Assembly (NCBI GenBank): GCA_029964075.1
Contig: CM057141.1
Location: 8,432,001 to 8,496,000, forward strand
DNA from: Patiria pectinifera
Lineage: Eukaryota > Echinodermata > Asteroidea > Valvatida > Asterinidae
Length of the DNA: 64,000 nucleotides
Reading direction: 5' to 3'
Shown here: positions 39,601 to 51,600 of the stretch, piece after piece
How the letters are laid out: each line of letters begins with the position of its first letter
Position numbering within the stretch: the first letter of the stretch is position 1
The notes under the pieces: generated by a model
What the model was told of the DNA's origin: nothing
What the model saw: the letters and a program-made list of their open reading frames with translations, nothing else
The model's database searches: none
Made by a program: the position numbers and the translations under genes

Positions 39601-42600
39601 GTTTCCTTTTTTCATTGAAATTCATTCTTATGCCTGCTTTAGTGACCTCTTAATACCTGCATTTCTATTATATACTAACAGTGGAAAGAAAAAGTAAGCT
39701 ATGGGCTTTGTGCGCCAACAAAACAGGGCACTTTTGAATACTTTTGAGAGCCCCGCGGACGGGATACACTGCGTGTGCATAATGTACTGGTTCGTACACA
39801 CGTCTGTTTAATTATCCTGAATGAGCCAAAGCTAAGCCAAAGCGTCTTCGCGTGATGGAGTGTCAGGTGTTGTTGGCGCACAAATGCATTTGAATTTCTC
39901 TTTCGTGGTCTCCCTGACTTATCCCCACCCCCATTACTCTGGATACAGTCTAAGACAAGTCTCCCTTAATTCTCCTTTTCTGGCCGTTGAAGTGGCACAC
40001 GGGTATCATTGAAACCACATTTCTTACAAGATGATATATATATAAACATTCAAACATCATTGCAGACATTAATGCCTTACTGGATTACTCTTTATCTGCA
40101 GTTGCTACTTTGCTTTTTCTAACTGGTGAAGAAGCCATTCAACATCTCTTCTCAAGGCAAACTCACTGGGAGTTCAACTATCTGCCGCTTATGACAGTTT
40201 TGATTTTGTATTTTACTATGGCTTGCTGGACATGTGGCTCAAACATCTCATCAGGTCTCGTTGTACCAATGCTGTAAGTATGCCCTCTAATGCAATTTAT
40301 TGTCAACAGCATACATAGACAAGCAGAAAATATTTTGAGTTTTTTTTTTGGGGGGGGATTGTTATTTCAGGAGAGAAAGTCCATAAAAAGCATGGCTGCA
40401 AGTCCCATCATTGCCTGCTCATCTTCAGAAGTATCATTTGAAAAAGTTCCTTTTTACAACCACCTTTGTTTTGTTGTACACTGTTTCCATTTGATCGGGG
40501 TGTCCTTTCTCACTTTTGCCTTTGTGGAAACACTTTATTCATTTATACTTACAAAATGATTTTCCCCAAATTGGACTGGAGATTTACTGCAAAAACATTT
40601 ATGTACTTCTTTTTTTTCCCGACAACATTCATTGGTGTCAGAATTGGATGGATGGAGCTTACTTCCAATGGGGTCTCTTGGTAGAAGAAGTAAAAAGTCA
40701 TTACAGTTTAGTGATGGGAGGAAAACCCCAGAGGGATATTCTAGGGAAACCCATGGAATCAAGCAGGGACTGAAAAGCCAACCCACATATTGGGCTTGGC
40801 AGGATTCGAACCCGGGTCACAGCGATGGAAGGCAAGGAAAGTACCCCTACACCTGATCTCTGTATCACATGCTGTGATACTGTGCTGTATTCAGAACAAA
40901 CAGATTCATAGAATAGATAGGGCTTCATTACTGTTGGTCTTATCTTCAAAGGATGTCAGTAGAAATGTTATGACATTTTTCATTTTTGTTTTTATCCCCC
41001 TGGCTTTTAAGCCAAGAAAGGGGGCTCTTGCTAAAGCGTATTCCTTCTGTGTGTCCATGTGTATGTGTGTTCCATTTTGGTTAGGTCAACTGTTTAGTGC
41101 TGTCATATGTAAAGTCAGACTTTAATATCAACCAAACTCAGTGACAATAATCTTTGGATAGGGGGACTTCGGATGACTTGAGACAATTTAGGTCAACGGT
41201 AAGTACTGCCAGCATGCCAGGAGATCACGCAAGTTTAAGTTGCAGTATTTTTGCATTTGTTGTCTCTTAATAGATTCATTGGAGCACTGTATGGACGGAT
41301 CATTGGTATGCTGCTAGTATCTATGTTTGGAGTGAAGTCCATTACAACTGATGAATATTGGGCTTGGATGGACCCTGGGGCTTTTGCCTTAATAGGTGCT
41401 GCATCTTTCTTTGGAGGTGTGTCCAGATTGACAATGTCTCTTACGGTTATAATGGTAAGTATATGTATGTTATAAATGGAAAGTGAGTACAGTGGAACGT
41501 CGCTATACCGAACACCGCTATACCGAACATTCGGCTATACCGAACATCGTCCTTGGCTCCCGATTTTTGTGTACAAAACCAACTGAACATTGTTGTTGAA
41601 AACCGTCAACAGAAGAGCGACAAGTGGCTATTATTTCCCCAAGGCATAGAAGGGGAAAGCCACCCATCGATGTAGGTAGTAAGCTCAAAACTGTGTAATT
41701 GCATAATTCAATTGTCGGCACGTGTTCGAAGTTGTCTTTCAGTAACTACCAGGGCGTGCAGGGTGAAGTTATGAAGGGCGCCATTTATTGAAAAGTGAGT
41801 ACCAGAACACCGGCAGCTTAAAATCGCTATACCGAACGATCACTATTACGTGGATTGTTATAGCGACGTTCCACTGTATTCTAATCAACATGTACATGTA
41901 CATTGGTCTCCCCATTTTTTTTTTATCTCGGAGCTTTCCCTAAAGATTGAGCTTACTTTCTTGAGATCATGAGACTGCATTTTGGTACAAGAGTAAAAAT
42001 GCATATCTCCTTAGGATGGGTTAAAACTTCATTTGTGAAAGTGGTTTTTGCAAAACCAATATTTCATCACAGAAAAAAATTAATACATAGAATCAGCTGT
42101 ATTTAGAGCTGCCATCTGGTACGGATTTTCTGTATTTCTTATGGAAATTCACGAAAAAATACAGAAGTACAGATTTTAGTGTGTAAATGCTGAATTTGTA
42201 AAATCCAGTCATAATCTTCTGGCATACAATTTTTTTTGTTTTTTTTCTTAAACTTTGGTCGTTAAAGAAAATGTGATATTACCGCACATCCGTCTTGTTT
42301 CCTGCCGTGGCACAGCAGAATCTTGCCAATTTTTTTGTATTGATTTAAAACTGTTAAAAAGTGTAGGACACTTACTCCGTTCACATTCTCCAGCATACAT
42401 ACAATCGGGCCAAATAAACATGTTGCTGTAGTGCCCTCTATCTAATCTGGGCTATTAGTCTGGTTTAGTGGGGTTTTTCTCCCATATGTACCTATATGAA
42501 TGCTTCACGATACAGACGCCACTGCACGTGGAGGGAACTCGGAGGAGGTTCATGGCATGCCATAGTGACAAGTGTACAATTTAATTGTTGAATTTGACAT

Positions 42601-45600
42601 TGTCAACATGCAAACTATATGTTAACCCTAACTCCCTACTGTCTTTTACTAAGTACTGGACCAAGTCCACCAAAATCCATCAATCACATTGCTTTCAATG
42701 CATGCTTTGCTTTAGGCCCAAGTCCATCGTACTCCATCAATATTTAGTCACACCAGGCCTGTAGGACCAAGTCCCCCAAAATCCACCAAAATGGAGGGAT
42801 GGATTTTGATGGAGTTGGGGTGGTTAGGGTTAAAGTAAACATCGATGGAGAAAGAAGATTTCTGCAAGTTAGTTCACAGAACTTGATCTCTCTTGTCTGT
42901 GTATGTATTTTCCGTGTTCATGAATTTATTTCGAAGTTGTATCGGCAGTTTTAGCTGTATAGGCTTCTTCTGGCAAGTTAGGCCTATTCATCAATTTGAA
43001 AATACTGAGTTTGGAATGAAAATACAGAGTCTACTTCATTCACTTACCCAAATAGCTACTACATATGCATATTTATTCAGCCGACAGGCTCAAACGCTAA
43101 AAGATTTAATCAACCACCGAGCGCCCTCTCGGGGCCTACCCATTATGCTACGTCATGAATCCGCCATTATACTTCCTCTTTTTTCTTAGCGACGGCATCG
43201 TGCAGAAGCAAATATTTTTGCTCTCGCCTTTTGACGAGTTTTTGTACGATTTTCGCTTTAAGAGTTTCTGTTTTATAGAATTTATCAACCAAGTGAGTTG
43301 TGTAGAATCTGTAGAGTTTGGTTTGAGTTAAGTAGTTCTCATTTGGAGTGATTTTGGAGTCATTTTGCTTTCGTTTTTCTTGCACGTAACGTAGCAGGTT
43401 TTTCAGCCTTTGTCTGACGCCACGTGCGGCGGGCCAGGTCGGCACCGCGGTGCCGGGTAGGCATCGTGGGTTCTTCTCCTGGGATCAAGTATCCATTTTA
43501 GCCGAGTCGGCTTTTCTGAGTTCTTTTTATTATTTCTTTTGTACAGTTATCTAATAATAATATTTCTTTGTAAAAAAAAAAAAAAAAAAGTGCATTTAGT
43601 TTATGACTCCATAGAAATACGTAAAGACCTTTAGGGGAGACAGTGCGTCGTATATCCCCGGAGAGAAGTGCGGTTATTCTCCACAAGGTCTGCTAGTCGC
43701 CCCACAAGTCAGACTTTCGGCCGTTCAGGGACTAGCGAAACGTTTCGAAGAATATAGCGGTTTCGGCCGTTTAGCGAGACGAGTACAGTGGGGGTATATC
43801 GACAGAGGTCGTTCCAGAAGAGGACGTTTCGTTGGGTATATCGACAGAGGTCGTTCCCTGCCCCTCGCCGTCCTAAGCTATCTCGGTAGTGCGGTGACAA
43901 ACGAGATAGCGGCGAGATATTCGTGGGTATATCGGCCGCTGGCCGTTCACTTCCAACGACCAGCGGTCGTTCCTTCCCCTCGGCCGTTCTCAACTGCATA
44001 CATCTCAGTAGTACGAAAAAGACGAGATAGCAGTGAGTCCCCACGCAGGGATATCGCCGTAGTCTGTAACGGTCATCCCGTGTTACGCGTTTTTGACCGG
44101 CATCAGACATACGTCCTACGGTATGGAACACCGTGAGGATACCGAACCACGGCCCCCAGGCGACCAGCCGTAAGGGTTCCGCGGTTAAAAAGGCCGCATC
44201 AAAGGCCACCGGCGTTCCCAAGGGTAAGACCGGGACCAATAGTCGTCGATCACGCCTCCGGTCTCCGGACCATCGGCGTCACTCTAGCAACCCGGCGTCG
44301 ATTTCCCGTGGTTTCACGAGGTCTGCTGGCTCCAGCAACCCTCGGGGACGACCAGTCACGGAGCGGTAAAGGATTCAATCCTCACCGGCCCCGTCTGCGC
44401 GTTCATCGCGCTCCGAGTTTCCTACTTCCACCCCTGCGGAATCTGCAGGACTCGCGGTGACTGACTTGCCTCCACACGCAGTCAACATCATTCTTTGATC
44501 AATGCTCCGGAATTCCCAGGATATTATCGGAGTTTTCATCCAGTGAATCAAGTCACCCAAGCAAGAAAAGTAAGTCGACGCATCGGAAAAAGAAAAACAA
44601 AGGTGTATCCACAGAAATCTTTCTAAAAGCTTTCCAGGACATCAACGTTTCGCTGGCAGCCCTCACTAAACAACAACAATGGAGATCGGCCCCAACGGCG
44701 GTGACTCAGAGGTCACCCCGGGATTTCGGGCGGGATGAGAGGGAACACACTGGGCCCCCAGATCCTGGGGTTACCATCAGTGTCTGCTCAGATAATCCAC
44801 CAATTTCCTTGCACCCATCTATGAATTTGGGAACTTCTATTCAAGATGCTCCTGACATAGATGTCGATGATACTCACTCCCCTTCCACTCACTCACAAGA
44901 TGAGCGCTCTGGGGATGATGAGGCCACTGACCCTGGCAATTTTTCACCATTCGAGACTCAGCTGAGGCTGGTTCAAAGAAACCTCGGGATCCAGCTCAGC
45001 CTATTTCAGAAAAGGACCGAAATGATTTCTTTACGGTTCCTTCTATTCGGATGACAAATTGACTGGAGATAGCGGCAAAGCCCCGACCAATTCAATATTT
45101 GTCGATAAGACTAGAGCAAAGATGGAGGATACAATGAAGAAGGTCGATGAGGCGGCTAGATTTGGCTCACAAACAAGCGCCTTTACTTCTGTTATCTGAA
45201 TATATCGTCTGCGCATGTGAGGAAGATTCACAAATTCCAGCCGATATGTTAGCAGCAGCCTTCCGATGTCTGGACGAAATACTCCGTTTCTCTCTAGACC
45301 AATTTACGAGAATCTCTCTCCTGTCTGCCAAGTCGCGTAGGACTAACGTGATGGATGCACTGTACATACCACACGAAGGCGCTAAGAAGAAGTTAGAAGA
45401 TCTTCCTCTTATGGGCAAAGACCTTTTCGGAGGCAAATTCCAGGAAGTTCTGGAAGTTGAGGCCAAACGAATGGAGACAGCAGACAAACTGAGCTTGAAG
45501 AAGCCCTCAGCCACTAACAAGCCCAAGTTCTCTGGGAAGAAGGCATGCCCTTAAGAAACCGTAACAGACGGCCAAGGCATCAGCTGGTGCAATGGTTTCA

Positions 45601-48600
45601 GCTCCACGCCCATACTCTGCCCCTGCACGCTGGGCAATCCGCCCCGCTCTGGGTGGCGGCAGCCCTGGAGAGAGATCACCTCCGACGCATGGGTGCTTTC
45701 TATAGTCAGCCACGGCTATCAACTAGAATTTACAAGCACCCCTCCGTCGGAAATATGTGTTCGCGAAACACCGGTTCCGGCAAACACAGACAAACGATTA
45801 GCTCTCGAGCAAGAGATCTCATCCCTCATCGAGAAGTGGTGCCACCAATGGAGCAGTTCACAGGCTTCCTGTCCTCCTTCTTTCTAACACCAAAGAAGGC
45901 GGCGGATAATCAATCTGAAACCGCTCAACAAGTTTGTCAGACCCAAACGTTTCCGAATGGAAAATCTCCATGTAGTTCTAGAGTCATTACCCACACCAGC
46001 GTGGGAGCGTCATTAGACCTAAAGCGTACCTACACATCCCCATCTTCCAAGAGCACTCCCGATTCCGTTTTTCGGTATCAGGAGCGCACTTACGAGTTCA
46101 CTGCCCTTCCCTTCGGGCTATCAACCTCGCCAAGAGTGTTCACCAGGGTTGTGCGGGCAGTTGCATCACGTCTCCGGAGAAAACATAATGATTTTTATGT
46201 ATCTCGACGACTGGCTGATAGTGGGAAAATCAGAAGGCCAGACTGCTCAGAATTTGAGGGATACTTATACGTTGACAACGAGGCTAGGCTTCATCATCAA
46301 CGAAAAGAAGTCCCTAATCCGTCCCAGGAAATCACTTTCCTGGGAGCAGAGATCGATTTACGCAGGGAACGTGTTACCAGCCTGCGGAAGTGCGTCAAAC
46401 TTTTCCTATCCGTTCAAGTCGCTCCAGCCCGAGCTTGGCTGAAACTTCTAGGGTTCATGGCCAGCTTAGTGGACCTGGTTCCATGGTGCAGACTGAGGAT
46501 GCGTCCTTTACAAATGCATCTTCTGGCACATTACAGACCAAAGACAGATCCGATCTCCTTTTGGTCTCGATCGACGATGTCATTCGGCCACACCTTCGGT
46601 GGTGGCTATTGGAACAGAACATTCGGTGCGGACGGAGCTTCCCCAGAGGGGATCCTCACGTCATAATTTCACCGGCGCCTCCAACGAGGTGCAGGCACTT
46701 GGGACGACAACACTCGGTCCCTACATATCAATGTTCTAGAACTCCAGGCTGTAGTCAATGCCCTACACCACTTTCAAGCAGGGTCTGTTCTAATCAAGAC
46801 CGACAACACGACAGTGGTAGCATATATCAACAAACAGGGCGGTACAAGATCACCCCAGTTGTGCAACTTGGGAAATGTTTCAGTGGCTAATCAGACACAA
46901 AGTCGATCTACATGCCATTCACATTCCTGGTGCGGAAAACGACATAGCGGACTCTCTCTCCAGGGGCAAAGTAGTTCCCACAGAGTGGTCATTGAACAGG
47001 AGGATCGCGTCAGATCTTCTCGATCCTAGGTCGTCCACACATAGACCTGTTCGCCTCAGCGGTCAACACTCAGCTCCCGGTGTTCTGCTCGAGAGCCCAT
47101 CATCCTCATGCATGGGCCTCGGACGCACTATCAATAGACTGGACAAACATGTTAAACACCGCCTTCCTCAATCTCAATCCTTACAAAGGTCATCGGGAAA
47201 CTGGAGAGAGACAGGTGCAAGATCCTGCTCAGCCCTGGTTTCCGCGACTGGTGAGGCTCCTGGCTCCCCTCTAATCCTCCCAGATCGTCACGACCTACTC
47301 GTTCAATCTCAGTCCCGGTTCCGACACCCATCTCCGGGAGATCTCCACTTAGCGTGCTGGCCACTGTCAAGTGTGCCTACCGAGCAGCAGGTCTTTCTGA
47401 AGACGCTGCAACTCTGGCCGCAAAGGGACGTCGTCTCTCAACACGACAAATCTATGACAGTCGACTACGACATTATAGTAGGTGGTGCACAGAACAGGCT
47501 GTGGATCCGCTCTGTGCTTCTTTAAGCCATTGTTCAGAATTCCTACTGTCAGAGCCAATTTGTCAGTAGGAACGATACGAAATTATCGATCAGCCATAGC
47601 AGCGGTTCACAAGGGCTTCGCTGATGGCTCATCTATCTCCTCTAATGTGGCAATCACTAACCTACATCCTGGGATCTAGGTCAGGTCCTGAACATGTTGG
47701 CCAAGGCTCCATACGAGCCCTTGGGCCAAGCACCCCTCATTAATGTATCTATAAAGTTGGCCTTCCTGCTCGCAGCGGCTACCGCTAGGCGGAGCAGCGA
47801 GATCCATGCGCTGACTTTAGATTCGGGACATATCCGCTGGGAACCAGGTGGGGTTCGCCTGATCCCAAAGGCGTCCTTCCTGACGAAAAATCAGACGGCA
47901 AGTTTCAGCCCTCCTGATATTTTCCTCCCAAAAATAGAGTCGACCTCCTCTATTCCCTCAGAAAATTATGGTGCCCGGCTCTAAAAAAATGTATCTGGCA
48001 CGCACCAAGTCACTCAGGGATAAATGCATGCAGCTCTTTATTACAACCATAAAGCCACATGGCCCCGCCTCAAGGGACACCATTGCGCGTTGTAGTAGCT
48101 AGCTATATCAGTCGCTAATGCGGACTGGCCATCAAAAAAAAGGGACGCTTCTGTCAGGCCTTGTCGAGCATGACGTGCGCGCTGTAGCGGCGTCCTGGGC
48201 ATTTTTAGGGGGTCCCTATCTCAGAGATCTCTCAAGCAGCATGCTGGAAGTCTGCCACGACATTCACATCCTGCTACCTACGTGACGTACTCCAGACTGG
48301 AGGGAACACGGGAAGACGGTACTGACACAACACCAGTCCTCGTCTACGAACCCTACCCTGCGCAGTAGTCCTTCCCGGCCTGACCAGGAGACTAACTAAG
48401 CAGGTAATACATTTACATGTATATTCAATCTAAATGGTCTAAATCATTATGTATATATATCTATATACTGTTGTTTAACCATTTGATTGCAGGGCGTCTC
48501 GCCTACCCAGCCACCGGTTGTCTGTGCCACTCTATGCATATGTAGTAGCTATTTGGGTAAGTGAATGAAGTAGACTCCCCCACAGAAGTGTGGGACGTCG

Positions 48601-51600
48601 GAGTCTGGTGACTACTGCAAATATCCTCCCTCCTCCCCACTCGGCTCGCGTTACGATGGTTTTCACCTTTAGTGCGCGAGAAAAAGAGGAAGTATAATGG
48701 CGGATGGCAGCAGCATAATGGGTAGGCCCCGAGAGGGCGCTCGGTGGTTGATTAAATCTTTTAGCGTTTGAGCCTGTCGGCTGAATAAATATGCATATGT
48801 AGTAGCTATTTGGGTAAGTATCACTCGTAGACTCGTCCCACACTTCTGTGGGGGGGGATTTCCGGTTTAGGAATACTGATTTTGGAATTTGGAGGTTGGC
48901 AGCTCTGTGTATTCATTCAGCCATGCAAACTTACAAATCATATACTCTTTGATACTAATTAACTCCTTAATCTACAGATGTCTTCTGCCTAAAACTTTTC
49001 ATTCATTTTTAATTACTCTGCAGTTTAAATTAGTTTTCTTTCATTATTCATCAAATCTGGCATATCTGTTATGCGTTTCAAAAGATTGAAGTGACCTTTG
49101 CACATTGAGCAAAACTCTACAGCCATGCTGATGCTTTGTTAATAAAATTTAAGTCATAAAAAGCTTGAAATGTCATTTCATCCTGTTCATTGGCTATTGT
49201 GGTATTTCACAGTGTGCATGATAAAATCCTCAAAAACTATTTTTTATTGCAAGTTCCATTTTGTCTTTTTGGCAGATGGAGATCACAAATGATATTCAGT
49301 TCTTACTTCCAATTATGGTGGCAATAATGATGGCCAAGTGGGTAGGTGATTTTGTCACTCATCCACTCTACCATGCCCTGCTTGAGGTCAAGTGTATTCC
49401 CTTTTTAGATGCCGAACCAGTCATTGTACACGAGGGCAAGAGGTAAGTTTGAAGCTACATATTGTACGTTAATACCTAAGGTCATTCAATCACCAACCTA
49501 TAATGAACAAGTGATCATGGGGTAGAAAGAGGATGGATGGCAGGATGCTAATGGTGATGGCCCCGGGTTTGTACAGTACAGGGTGAGTCAAAAAAAGCGA
49601 AACCCAAATGTCGGGACTATTGTTTTATTGAAATTTTGCATGTAGCACTTTCAAAATCTAGGATATGAAAGCCCAATTCATAAGCTTTCTTTTAGTACAA
49701 AAATCATTCAAATCACTCATGCACTTTTTAACTTACTGAATTTTAAACACAACCACCGTTTTAAAGTCCTGTACACGGATTACAAAAACGGTGTGAAAAC
49801 AATTCACACATATCCGTATGTGGATTGTTTTCGTTTTGCTGAAAGAACATTTACCTTTTTGTAATCCGTGGACAGAACTTCAAAAAAGTTGTTGTGTTTA
49901 AAATTTGGTAACTTTAAAAGTATATGAGTGATTTGAGTGATTCTTGTACTAAAAGAAAGTTTATGAATTTGGCTTTCATATCCTAGATTTTGAAAGTGCT
50001 ACACGCAGAACTTCACTAAAACAATAGTCCCGACATTTGGGTTTCACTTTTTTTTAACTCACCCTGTATTACAGAGTATTATTTTTGTCAGATACTGTTC
50101 CTCTATAACAATGGTAAACTGAGCAGGATTGAGATTATTCAGATTTAACTGGTGATATTTAAAGGCCTAATCATGTTTGGGCAGCGATTGCCATTTGGGC
50201 CTGGTTAATGGGTAATTGCAGAATATCAAGCCACTTGAAATACCTGGGCCTACCATATGTTAAACATGTATTCAGCAATTACAGATACATAAATTGATAA
50301 CACAATTCCATGCTCATTTGGTTACTCACATCCAAGGTCCTTTCTTTGGTTGGCTGCTATGTCTGTCTCTTCCCCCGGTCCTCAGTTCCATATCACAAAA
50401 TACTTATGGTCTTCAAGGGCATTGGCGCATGCCATCTTAGTCAAAATGTCTGGAACACAGAATGTCTGAAGCGCTTTCAGCCACTTTGTCCTTCATCTGG
50501 GGATATCAATCATATGTTTTTGGGTTTTTTTCAGTTTTAAAATATGGGAAGAGCATTCAGCCATGAAAATCATCTTTATAGAGGATGATAAAAGAGACTT
50601 TAAAAACTTCTGCTTGCACATACTGTTGTAGAGAAATGTTTCATTTTTCAAGCCGGGAATTTACGTATAATTTTACTTCATCCATTAGCCTATTTGAGAT
50701 AGGACGGACACAATAGGAGGGTAAATACAAAAGAGTTTACCCCAATCAAACAGCGCCCTCCGATTGTGTCTGCCATATCTCAAGTAGGCTAATGAACTCA
50801 TGTCAACCATCTCCCATAATTCAGTGGTTGTGCACTGTATTGGGAATCATTTGTGTTGGCCACTGTCCCTCCAAGCCTTCATATTTTTGTTTGTATGGAG
50901 TTTCTGACCATTCTTTTTACTAGCCTTGAGTCGCTTGTAATATTGACCATTGATAAAAGGAATTCTAACCATTCTGCTTTAATGCTTGTTTGACTGCAGT
51001 GTCAACTTAGAACTATTCAAGACCAGTGATGCCATGGCAAGCCCAGTCCATGTGTTGCACAGCAAAGAATCTGTCAGCACTATTGCCCAGCTACTTTTAG
51101 ACACTACTCATGGTGGCTTTCCTGTGGTGAAATCTGGCTCTGGTATGGAGAACCATCAGTTCATTGGACTTATAACGAGGTAAATGAAATTTTTAAAAAT
51201 GGGTACTTTCTTGGTAACTTGCGTTTCTTGTGCTGGTAGTCTTCTTTAAACCAGTTGATGTTATTCTAATAATGCACAGCATTTAGGTTGGAGTTTCCTC
51301 ACAGAAGATCTCTTGCTGTTAAGTGACTAAACTGCAACAAGAAAGTCATTAATGAAACTTTTAATTGGTTTGGCAATGCTTTTTTTATTGGTAACTCGCA
51401 TTCTAAAACCTTTGGAAGAACCTTTCAAATGCTTAAAAGGTATAGTCCATCATTTGTAATTTGTGCATTTTGTTCGTTTGAAGCAACAAACGTGCTCAAA
51501 ATCTAAAGAAGGACGCTGAACAACTAACCTGATGAAGTTTCAGCTCAGCTTCAGTTGTATATTCCGAGAAAAACGGCATACTAGGATCTTGATTTCAAAT

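Larger units (their letters stand above)
43027..48857 (+). mobile_element. DIRS retrotransposon with complete terminal architecture
   Basis: The element has the hallmarks of DIRS elements: inverted terminal repeats (43042-43190 and 48682-48819), an internal complementary region (48535-48597), gag, RT, RNase H and a tyrosine recombinase in place of an integrase. DIRS elements are thought to replicate through a circular intermediate that uses the internal complementary region to join the ends. All ORFs carry frameshifts, so this copy is unlikely to move on its own. It lies in the intron between CLC exons i and j. Confidence 0.93.
42105..48906. mobile_element. hAT-like MITE split by the DIRS element (host of insertion)
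   Basis: The outer ends AGAGCTGCCA (42105) and TGGCAGCTCT (48906) are inverted complements, and the flanking 8-mers CTGTATTT and GTGTATTC agree at 6 of 8 positions, as expected for an aged hAT target duplication. The DIRS element at 43027-48857 sits inside, leaving about 0.97 kb of host sequence. TIRs are short, so this call is tentative. Confidence 0.4.

Noticed and set aside
45167-45526. 119-codon - strand open frame
   Set aside because: Antisense to the DIRS gag frame at 45147-45554, which has recognisable conserved blocks.
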